A stretch of 10,067 bases of DNA, from contig JBPCTQ010000261.1 of assembly GCA_051011595.1 (NCBI GenBank), positions 1-10,067 of the forward strand, given 5' to 3'. A program made the translations under genes and the position numbers. Source of the stretch: JAOUEE01 sp051011595. GTDB lineage: Bacteria > Actinomycetota > Acidimicrobiia > Acidimicrobiales > SHLQ01. The notes under the pieces were generated by a model that worked only from the letters and a program-made list of their open reading frames with translations, made no database searches and was not told where the DNA came from. Below, piece after piece: positions 1-5,898 of this stretch; within the stretch, counting starts at the first letter, position 1, and each line of letters starts with the position of its first letter.

Positions 1-2325
1 GTGCTGGCCCTGGCCGTGCTGGCCGCCGCCTGCTCCAGCTCTGACGACGGCGCCGAGCCCCCGTCCACATCGGATTCCATCACCACCCCGTCGTCGACGG
101 GCAGCGAGGCGACGTCGGACTCCGATCCCGACGCACCGTCGATCAACACGGCCACCGTTCGGTCCAGCGTCGAGCGCATCATCGTGTCCGACCTGGCCGC
201 CGGGGTGGCCGTGAGCGCCACGCTCGACGGCGAGACGTGGGCCGGCGTCACCGACGAGAACGGTGCCCATGTGTTCCGCGACCTGACCGCCGGCGACTAC
301 GACGTGTCAGTCGACGGCAACGCCGACGTCGCCACTGTGCGGGCCATGAGCGTCGACGAATCGCTACCCGAGCAGGACTTCTACGCCGGCCAGACCCTCG
401 CCGAGGGGTACCAGTACATCGAGATGCGCGACGGCACCACGCTGGCCGCTTCGGTCTACCTGCCACCCGGTGACGGACCGTTTCCCACCGTGGTGGAGTA
501 CTCGGGCTACAGCCCGGCCCGACCGGGAGCCGATTTCATCGACGCGGTCGCCGGCCTGGGCATCGACGATCCCGAGGCCCTGTGTGACACCACCCCGATC
601 ATCTGCAACTCCCCCGACCAGTCGGGCAGCTTGTTCGCCTACGCCATGGACTTCGCGGTGGTGGCCGTCAACATGCGCGGCACCGGTTGTTCGGGCGGTG
701 CCTTCGGGTACTTCGACGTGGCTCAACGCCTCGACGGGTACGACATCATCGAGACCGTCGCCGCCCAACCGTGGGTGAAGAACAACCACGTCGGCATGGT
801 GGGTCTGTCCTATCCCGGCATCTCGCAGTTGTTCGTGGCCGGTGAGGCACCTCCTGGTCTGGCTGCCATCACCCCCTTCTCCGTGTTCGACGACGTGGCC
901 CGCGACGTCGTTGCCCCCGGTGGTGTCTTCAACACCGGCTTCGCCGGCGCCTACTCCGAGAGCATCGACGGATCGACCGCGGCTTACGGACAGGGTTGGG
1001 AGCAGACCCAGGTCGATGCCGGCGACACCGTCTGCGAGCAGAACCAGCTGCTACGGGGCCAGAACATCGACCTGCTCGAACAGGCGAGCTCCAACCGCTA
1101 CTACCCACCCGAGCTGGCCGACCCCCTGCACGTGGAGACCTTCGCCGACCAGATCGAAGTGCCGGTCATGCTGGCCGGGGCCTGGCAGGACGCCCAGGTC
1201 GGCCCGGGCGGTCTCGACCTGGCCGACGAGTTCGTGAACGCACCGGTGGTGAAGGTGCTGGCCTCCAATGGCAGCCACGCCGACCCCTGGGCATTGGAGA
1301 CGGTCGTCGAGTGGAAGACGTTCCTCGACCTGTACGTGAACGGCGAACGCCGACCGATCCCACCGCTGATCGCCGGGTTCTTTCCCACCCTGCTGGACGA
1401 CGCCCTGTTCAAGGTGGTGGCCCCCCTCCCCGCCGAAGACCCGATCGAGGGCACCGGCGACGAACAACGGGCGGCGTATGAGGCCGAGCCCGACTACACC
1501 TACTTCTTCGAGCGGGGCGGCGATGTCGAGCTGCCGGGAGCCCCGGTCGCCCGCCACACTCACACTGCCGATCAGTGGTTGTCGGCCAACTCCGAGGTGG
1601 CCACCTTCTACCTCGGCAACGACGGCACCGCCTCGCAGACCGAACCCACCAACACCGACGGCGCCACCCCATTCGCCCTCGACGCCTCGCTGGCCGAGCT
1701 CACCACGCTGCCCGGCGAGAACCCCACCACATCGGTGGAGTTCGTGGCCCTGCCGCCGTTCCAGTGGGAGTACGAACCCGACGGCAGCGCGGCCGTATTC
1801 GTGTCCGAACCGCTGGCCGACGACCTGGTGTGGTTGGGTGACGCCGCCGCCAACCTGTGGATTCGGTCGAACGTGGCGCAGGCCGATCTCTCGGTGACGG
1901 TCTCGGAGGTGCGGCCCGACGGCCAGGAGATGTACATCCAGTCCGGGTTCCTACGGGCCGAGATGCGTGAGCGGGGCGACGACGCCACCATCACCGATCC
2001 CGACCTCGAAGGGCTCGAAGCCGACGCCGCCCCACTTCCCGTCGACGAGTGGGTCGAGGTGTCCATTCCCCTGGCCCTCACCGGCCACATCGTGCGGGCC
2101 GGGTCGCAGTTGCGCTTCTCGTTCCACACTCCCGGCGGTGATCGGCCCACCTGGTCGTTCGCCGTCGACCCGATCGACGAGGGGGCAACCGTCGAGATCG
2201 CCCACTCAGCCGATCGGCCGTCGAGTGTGAGCCTGGTGGTCGATTCCACGGTCACGGGGTACCCGAGCGACCTGCCGGCGTGCCCAGGAGTCCGCGGCCA
2301 GGCCTGCCGCCCACACCAACCCTGA
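1..2325 (+). CDS. CocE/NonD-family (peptidase S15-like) alpha/beta-hydrolase lipoprotein, probably 5'-partial
   Basis: This encodes an exported serine hydrolase of the CocE/NonD, X-Pro dipeptidyl-peptidase (S15) superfamily, which cleaves ester or amide bonds; the substrate cannot be told. Visible residues 1-11 form a short hydrophobic stretch ending in a lipobox (LAAAC, Cys11), followed by a Ser/Thr/Asp-rich linker to about residue 50, so it should be a lipid-anchored surface protein. Residues about 60-105 look like a small carboxypeptidase-regulatory/CnaB-like beta domain. The hydrolase domain follows, with the MRGTGCSGG motif (225-233), nucleophile Ser270 in GLSYPG, and probable acid Asp397 (GAWQDAQ) and base His426 (NGSHAD). 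A jelly-roll C-terminal domain covers about 560-745. Cys pairs (195/202, 761/769) could form disulfides. The signal peptide has no positively charged n-region and begins at base 1, so the true start is probably upstream of the window. The family is secure; the cocaine-esterase or peptidase specificity is not. Confidence 0.88.
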   Translation: MLALAVLAAACSSSDDGAEPPSTSDSITTPSSTGSEATSDSDPDAPSINTATVRSSVERIIVSDLAAGVAVSATLDGETWAGVTDENGAHVFRDLTAGDYDVSVDGNADVATVRAMSVDESLPEQDFYAGQTLAEGYQYIEMRDGTTLAASVYLPPGDGPFPTVVEYSGYSPARPGADFIDAVAGLGIDDPEALCDTTPIICNSPDQSGSLFAYAMDFAVVAVNMRGTGCSGGAFGYFDVAQRLDGYDIIETVAAQPWVKNNHVGMVGLSYPGISQLFVAGEAPPGLAAITPFSVFDDVARDVVAPGGVFNTGFAGAYSESIDGSTAAYGQGWEQTQVDAGDTVCEQNQLLRGQNIDLLEQASSNRYYPPELADPLHVETFADQIEVPVMLAGAWQDAQVGPGGLDLADEFVNAPVVKVLASNGSHADPWALETVVEWKTFLDLYVNGERRPIPPLIAGFFPTLLDDALFKVVAPLPAEDPIEGTGDEQRAAYEAEPDYTYFFERGGDVELPGAPVARHTHTADQWLSANSEVATFYLGNDGTASQTEPTNTDGATPFALDASLAELTTLPGENPTTSVEFVALPPFQWEYEPDGSAAVFVSEPLADDLVWLGDAAANLWIRSNVAQADLSVTVSEVRPDGQEMYIQSGFLRAEMRERGDDATITDPDLEGLEADAAPLPVDEWVEVSIPLALTGHIVRAGSQLRFSFHTPGGDRPTWSFAVDPIDEGATVEIAHSADRPSSVSLVVDSTVTGYPSDLPACPGVRGQACRPHQP

Positions 2326-2332
2326 CTCTTGC

Positions 2333-2381
2333 GAAATTGCTGTTCTGACGCGCGCTGGGCGACCATCAGAACAGCAATTTC
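2333..2381 (+). repeat. 49-bp palindromic repeat, copy 1 (perfect 16-bp arms)
   Basis: Left arm gaaattgctgttctga (2333-2348) and right arm tcagaacagcaatttc (2366-2381) are exact reverse complements, separated by the 17-nt centre cgcgcgctgggcgacca (2349-2365). The centre can fold further: tgg pairs with cca around a GCGA loop, a GNRA-type tetraloop, stacked on the long stem and leaving cgcgcgc as a 7-nt bulge on the 5' side. The copy lies 7 nt after the hydrolase stop and directly before the G-rich ribosome-binding site of the next gene. It could act as a terminator, an mRNA stabiliser or a translational control hairpin, but no U-tract follows it. A second copy with an identical centre is at 3641-3689, so it belongs to a repeat family. 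Confidence 0.9.
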
Positions 2382-2387
2382 AGGGGG
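2382..2387 (+). promoter_or_regulatory. Ribosome-binding site AGGGGG for the GDPD gene
   Basis: The only purine-rich run before the gene is AGGGGG, touching the 3' end of repeat copy 1. It lies 0 nt from ATG 2388 but 6 nt from ATG 2394, which favours the second ATG as the start. Because the repeat stem ends at the base just before it, folding of the hairpin could affect ribosome access. The second repeat copy is also followed by a G-run, so this sequence may be part of the repeat unit. Confidence 0.5.
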
Positions 2388-2393
2388 ATGGTC

Positions 2394-3656
2394 ATGAAAC
2401 GACTTGTGGTCGCAGCAATGGTGGTGGCGGCCATGTTGGGGCTGGCCCCGGTCAGCGCCCAGCCCGACGACTCGTGGATCCAACGGCGGGTGCTGAACGT
2501 GGCCCATGCCGGCGGCGATCTCGAAGCGCCTCACTCCACGCTCTACGCCATGAAGACGGCGGTGGCGGCCGGCACCGACGTGCTGGAGATGGACCTCCGC
2601 CTCAGTGCTGATGGGGTGTTGATGGTGCACCACGACACCACGGTCAACCGCACGACCGAGGCCACCGGTGTCATGTCCGACTTCACCGCGGCAGAGTTGG
2701 GTGCCCTCGACAACGCCTACTGGTTCGTGCCCAACTGCTGGAGCTGCCCCAACGAACCCGTCGAGGCCTACCACCTGCGCGGCATCCGTACCGGTGCGCA
2801 GCCCGCGCCGGCGGGATTCGAACCGGCGGACTTCGCCATTCCCACCCTGGCCCGGGTGGCTGAAGCGTTCCCCGATCGCATCCTCGATGTCGAGATCAAG
2901 GACGGCCCCACTGGAATGGCCGCGGCGGAGGCCCTGGCCGACTTCATCGATGACAACGGCCCGGCCGACCGCTACCTGGTGGCGTCGTTCGACGACGCGA
3001 TCATGGCCCACTTCAAGTCGCTGGCGCCCCATGTCGCCACCTCACCGGGCCTGGGCGAGATGACAACCTGGTTCGGCAGCCGAGGGCCGCTCCCTCATCA
3101 CCAGGTGCTGCAGGTACCACCATCGTTCAGCGGCATCGACGTGGTCACCCAGCAGTTCGTCGACGACGCTCACGCCAACGACCTGGCCGTGTGGGTGTGG
3201 TTCAACGGCACCAACGACGATGCCGAAGCCACCTGGCGGCACCTGATCGACCTCGGAGTCGACGCCCTGCTCACCGGCAAGCCCGACGCCGCCCAAGCGG
3301 TCATCGACGACGAAGGGGTCGGATTCACCGCCCCAGCCGAGATCGACCCGTCGTCCACCCGCCGGGGCCGCACCATCGAGGTGTCGGTCACGTGTCCCGC
3401 CGCCCAAGTCGACACCTGCACCGGGCCGCTGATCGTGATCGCCCCGCATCGCCGCGGCCACATCGCCCTGGTGGCGCTCCAATCGATCGACATCGCGCGG
3501 GGCCAAACCGAGGCGATCACCCTGCGAATCCGGCGAGGGGCCGGGGGCGCATTGCGGGACAGACCCACCACCGCCACCGCCATCGTCTGGCCGAGCGACA
3601 CCGACACCGCCCCGACCGTGACCCCCATCACCATCTCCCGGAAATTGCGGTCCTGA
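2394..3656 (+). CDS. Secreted glycerophosphodiester phosphodiesterase (GDPD family) with C-terminal extension
   Basis: This probably hydrolyses glycerophosphodiesters to glycerol-3-phosphate and an alcohol outside the membrane. Numbering is from ATG 2394; ATG 2388 would add two residues. Residues 1-22 (MKRLVVAAMVVAAMLGLAPVSA) are a typical Sec signal peptide with likely cleavage after PVSA. The GDPD TIM barrel runs from about 34 to 305. Key family residues are seen: His38 in AHAGG (usually HRG), Glu65 and Asp67 in LEMDL, His80-Asp81 in VHHD followed by NRTT, and Glu167 in DVEIK. The usual PENT motif reads PHST. An insertion with a CxxC pair (Cys115, Cys118, NCWSC) replaces the usual short loop. 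Residues about 310-420 form a beta-rich extension of unknown role with another Cys pair. The last residues (KLRS) and the stop codon lie inside repeat copy 2. The neighbouring 5'-nucleotidase suggests a shared phosphoester-scavenging role. Confidence 0.88.
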   Translation: MKRLVVAAMVVAAMLGLAPVSAQPDDSWIQRRVLNVAHAGGDLEAPHSTLYAMKTAVAAGTDVLEMDLRLSADGVLMVHHDTTVNRTTEATGVMSDFTAAELGALDNAYWFVPNCWSCPNEPVEAYHLRGIRTGAQPAPAGFEPADFAIPTLARVAEAFPDRILDVEIKDGPTGMAAAEALADFIDDNGPADRYLVASFDDAIMAHFKSLAPHVATSPGLGEMTTWFGSRGPLPHHQVLQVPPSFSGIDVVTQQFVDDAHANDLAVWVWFNGTNDDAEATWRHLIDLGVDALLTGKPDAAQAVIDDEGVGFTAPAEIDPSSTRRGRTIEVSVTCPAAQVDTCTGPLIVIAPHRRGHIALVALQSIDIARGQTEAITLRIRRGAGGALRDRPTTATAIVWPSDTDTAPTVTPITISRKLRS

Positions 3657-3689
3657 CGCGCGCTGGGCGACCATCAGCACAGCAATTTC
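3641..3689 (+). repeat. 49-bp palindromic repeat, copy 2 (imperfect arms, identical centre)
   Basis: Left arm gaaattgcggtcctga (3641-3656) and right arm tcagcacagcaatttc (3674-3689) pair at 14 of 16 positions, with one G-A and one C-C mismatch. The 17-nt centre (3657-3673) is identical to that of copy 1, including the possible tgg-GCGA-cca tetraloop hairpin and the cgcgcgc bulge. The left arm is translated as the end of the GDPD gene and contributes its TGA stop (3654-3656). A run of five or more G follows the right arm, as in copy 1. Both copies point the same way and bracket the GDPD gene. Confidence 0.88.
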
Positions 3690-3699
3690 GGGGGCTTCG

Positions 3700-3818
3700 A
3701 ATGATCGCCCGGCCCGGCGCGAAGGTGGCCATCACGTCGTCCCATCGGTGTTCGTTCTCGGCCGCCATGTGTTCGAGCACGACGGCCCGTCGGTGAGTTG
3801 GAGATCGTCGGCGGCCAT
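3700..3818 (-). pseudogene. Frameshifted 5' remnant of a SnoaL/NTF2-like gene
   Basis: Reading leftwards from ATG 3818-3816, a good ribosome-binding site (aaggtgagg) precedes MAADDLQLTD. The frame then fails, and in another frame from about 3787 to 3718 the sequence reads VVLEHMAAENEHRWDDV and then MATFA. That helical opening (acidic, with AENEHRWDD and ATFA) resembles the first 40 residues of actinobacterial SnoaL-like / nuclear transport factor 2 family proteins. Restoring one base near 3790 would join the two parts as a continuous DRAVVLEH reading. Nothing family-like is seen past about 3715, and repeat copy 2 begins shortly after, so more than 100 residues of a normal domain are missing. 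I read it as a decayed gene start. The family assignment rests on recognition of a short segment and is tentative. Confidence 0.45.
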
Positions 3819-3879
3819 GACCTCACCTTGCCACGCGTGCACACTGGGCAGGCAGCCGCACTCCCGTCGAGCGGGCGCC

Positions 3880-3898
3880 AAATTGCTGCTGGCGGACC
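3880..3898 (+). repeat. Possible degenerate third repeat copy, internally deleted
   Basis: The 9 bases aaattgctg (3880-3888) equal part of the left arm of the 49-bp repeat. They are followed directly by ctggcggacc, which matches 8 of 10 bases of the repeat centre (ctgggcgacc). A deletion of about a dozen bases between the two segments would explain it. There is no recognisable right arm. The match is short enough to be chance. Confidence 0.25.
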
Positions 3899-3997
3899 GG
3901 TGAATCGCTGACTAGGTTCGCCCCCGGAGCGGATCACCCCAGCGGGACCGGTCCGACACTTCCCCACCTCACTTCCCCTCAGTCAGAGAACCCCTTC

Positions 3998-4003
3998 GAG
4001 GAG
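3998..4003 (+). promoter_or_regulatory. Ribosome-binding site GAGGAG deciding the GTG start of the nucleotidase
   Basis: GAGGAG is a near-ideal Shine-Dalgarno sequence, 8 nt upstream of GTG 4012. It supports the GTG, which begins a protein with a proper basic n-region and hydrophobic signal core, as the true start. Confidence 0.75.
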
Positions 4004-4011
4004 AATTTGTC

Positions 4012-5820
4012 GTGGCCGTCCGATCTCGTCCCCAACCGACCCGCAGGCTGTTGATCGCCTTCGTGGTGCTCGCCCTGATCACCGCAGGTCTGGTGAGCAG
4101 TGCGTCGCCGGCCAGTAGTTCTGGTTCGAGCAGCCGCGACTTCACCCTCACCGTGTTGCACAACAACGACGGCGAGTCCCAGCTCATCGACGCCGGTTCG
4201 GGCATCGAGGACTTCGGTGGTGTGGCCCGTTTCGCCACCGTGGTGAAGCAGACCCGCCGCGACGCCACGCGAGGCCGCAACAACGGCGCCATCCTCGTGT
4301 CCTCGGGCGACAACTTCCTGGCCGGACCCGAGTTCAACGCCGGCCTGGCCGACGGTGTCTTCTACGACGCCCGAGCGCTCGACATGTTGCGCTACGACGC
4401 CATTGCCCTGGGCAACCACGACTTCGACTTCGGTCCCGATGTGCTGGCCGAGTTCATCGACGATTTCCGCCGACCGGGACGCCCGCCCTATCTCAGCGCC
4501 AACGCCGATTTCAGTGCCGAGCCGGCATTGCAGCGGCTGGCCGACCGCCGGGTGATCGTACCCAGCACGGTTGTCCGAGAGAAGGGACAACGCATCGGCA
4601 TCATCGGTGCCATCACCCCGCAGCTGTCGTTCATCTCCAGCCCCCGTGGCGTGGTCATCGACCCCGACGTGGCCGGCGCCATCCAGGACGAGATCGACAA
4701 GCTCGAGAGCCAGGGCATCGACAAGATCGTGGTGATCAGCCACCTCCAGGACATCAACGAAGACCTGGCCCTGGCCCCCATGCTCAGCGGGGTCGACATC
4801 ATGGTGGCCGGTGGCGGCGACGAGGTGCTGGCCAACCCGGGTGACCTGCTGGTGCCCGGCGACACCGTCTTCGGTTCGTATCCGATGGTGGCCACCAACG
4901 CCGACGGCGTCGACGTGCCCGTGGTGACCACAGCCGGCGACTACAAGTACCTGGGCGAGCTCGAGGTCGAGTTCGACCGCGACGGTGTGGTCACCGGCTG
5001 GGAGGGCGGCCCCATCCGGGTCGCCGGCGGTGACGAACCCGATGCCGTTCGGTCACAACGACGGATGCAGAAGAAGGTCGTGAATCCCGTCTCCGACTTC
5101 GTGGCCAACCTGGCCGCCAACGTGCTGGCCCAGTCCGAGGTGGCCCTCGAAGGCCGACGCGACCCCGGCATCCGCACCATGGAGACCAACCTGGGCAACC
5201 TGATGGCCGACTCGCTGTTGTGGCAGGCCACCCAGGCGGCGCCCGGGTTCGGGCTGCCGACACCCGACGTGGGCCTGCAGAACGGTGGCGGGATCAGGAA
5301 CAACACGTTGATTCCGGCCGGTCCCCTCACCGAGCTCGACACGTTCAGCATCGCGGCGTTCTCCAACTTCGTGTCGGTGACACCGGATGTGCCTCGTGCC
5401 CAGTTCCGTCAGATCCTCGAGCGGGCAGTGGCCGCTCGACCGGGCGTCGCCGGTCAATTCGCCCAGGTAGCCGGGTTCAGCATGGCGTACGACACCGGCC
5501 GCACGGCCCAAGTGCTCGACCCCGACGGCAACATCGTCACCAACGGTGACCGCATCACCAGCATCGTGCTCGACGATGGCACGGTCATCTGTTGTGACGC
5601 CGGCAACCTGGTGTTGGCGGGGGCCGACCTCAACGTGGCGTCCATCGACTTCCTTGCCGGTGGTGGCGACGGGTACCCGTTCCTGGGTGCACCCTTCACC
5701 CGGGTCGGGTTCAGCTACCAACAGGCCCTGGCCAACTACCTCACCGGTCCGTTGAACGGGCAGGTCACTGCGGCCGACTACCCCGAGGGCGGCGAGGGCC
5801 GCATCGTCGAGACACCCTGA
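4012..5820 (+). CDS. Secreted metallophosphatase/5'-nucleotidase (UshA-like two-domain architecture)
   Basis: A 602-residue exported phosphoesterase likely acting on nucleotides or related phosphoesters. Residues 1-35 form a signal peptide: basic start, hydrophobic core about 13-30, then a small-residue region. The N-terminal calcineurin-like metallophosphatase domain (about 43-290) shows LHNNDGES (Asp53, Glu55), SSGDN (Asp100), GNHDFD (Asn135-His136), ISHLQ (His244) and VAGGGDE (267-271). The C-terminal 5'-nucleotidase domain (about 365-580) shows TNLGNLMADSL (392-402), the NGGGIRN substrate-binding motif (424-430) and FLAGGGDGYP (547-556), whose Phe and Asp match the UshA-type nucleobase and ribose contacts. 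Compared with E. coli UshA, the DxH motif reads DGE and the GHSQ motif reads GGDE, so several metal ligands differ. The gene has its own leader and GAGGAG site and ends before a strong hairpin. It could prefer a substrate other than 5'-nucleotides, such as cyclic nucleotides or UDP-sugars. Confidence 0.88.
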   Translation: MAVRSRPQPTRRLLIAFVVLALITAGLVSSASPASSSGSSSRDFTLTVLHNNDGESQLIDAGSGIEDFGGVARFATVVKQTRRDATRGRNNGAILVSSGDNFLAGPEFNAGLADGVFYDARALDMLRYDAIALGNHDFDFGPDVLAEFIDDFRRPGRPPYLSANADFSAEPALQRLADRRVIVPSTVVREKGQRIGIIGAITPQLSFISSPRGVVIDPDVAGAIQDEIDKLESQGIDKIVVISHLQDINEDLALAPMLSGVDIMVAGGGDEVLANPGDLLVPGDTVFGSYPMVATNADGVDVPVVTTAGDYKYLGELEVEFDRDGVVTGWEGGPIRVAGGDEPDAVRSQRRMQKKVVNPVSDFVANLAANVLAQSEVALEGRRDPGIRTMETNLGNLMADSLLWQATQAAPGFGLPTPDVGLQNGGGIRNNTLIPAGPLTELDTFSIAAFSNFVSVTPDVPRAQFRQILERAVAARPGVAGQFAQVAGFSMAYDTGRTAQVLDPDGNIVTNGDRITSIVLDDGTVICCDAGNLVLAGADLNVASIDFLAGGGDGYPFLGAPFTRVGFSYQQALANYLTGPLNGQVTAADYPEGGEGRIVETP

Positions 5821-5838
5821 GCCAACCATCCTCCAGAC

Positions 5839-5873
5839 GTCGATCCCTCGGCCGAAAGGGCCGGGGGATCGAC
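5839..5873. terminator. GC-rich hairpin between convergent transcripts, likely bidirectional terminator
   Basis: gtcgatccctcggcc (5839-5853) pairs with ggccgggggatcgac (5859-5873) over 15 bp, with one T-G wobble on the + strand and a 5-nt loop gaaag. It starts 19 nt after the nucleotidase stop and lies 26 nt beyond the stop of the minus-strand permease gene. No T-run flanks either side, as is common for terminators in high-GC actinobacteria, so termination efficiency is inferred from position and stem strength. Confidence 0.7.
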
Positions 5874-5898
5874 GCGCCCACCGATCCGCTTGAAACCA

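Larger units (their letters stand above)
3657..4011. other. 355-bp stretch without an intact gene between the GDPD and the nucleotidase
   Basis: From left to right this holds the rest of repeat copy 2, a broken minus-strand SnoaL-like gene start (about 3700-3818), a possible deleted third repeat copy (3880-3898), and the leader of the nucleotidase gene. The leader contains a 10-bp perfect palindrome ggaccggtcc (3945-3954) that could be an operator but is unremarkable at this GC content. TAGGTT at 3913-3918 fits an actinobacterial -10 box, but no convincing -35 box sits 16-18 nt upstream. No reading frame on either strand here has the codon pattern of an intact gene. Confidence 0.5.

Noticed and set aside
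1608..3032. 474-codon open frame on the minus strand
   Set aside because: It runs antisense across the end of the hydrolase, repeat copy 1 and half of the GDPD gene. Both + strand genes have clear domain motifs, and the minus translation has none; long open antisense frames are expected at this GC content.
2333..3689. Integron-like cassette array with attC sites (gene, palindrome, gene, palindrome)
   Set aside because: The palindromes lack the paired RYYYAAC and GTTRRRY core sites expected of attC, copy 2 has no GTT/AAC at the matching place, and the centre is conserved, whereas attC centres vary. No integrase is in view.
3945..3954. ggaccggtcc palindrome as an operator for the nucleotidase gene
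   Set aside because: A 10-bp GC-rich palindrome is common by chance here, no second half-site or known box (such as direct repeats of a Pho box) was found, so I only mention it in the intergenic description.
3674..3967. 97-codon minus-strand frame in the intergenic region
   Set aside because: The translation is Arg/Gly/Pro-rich without family features and runs into repeat copy 2; the SnoaL-like signal in this stretch is in other frames.
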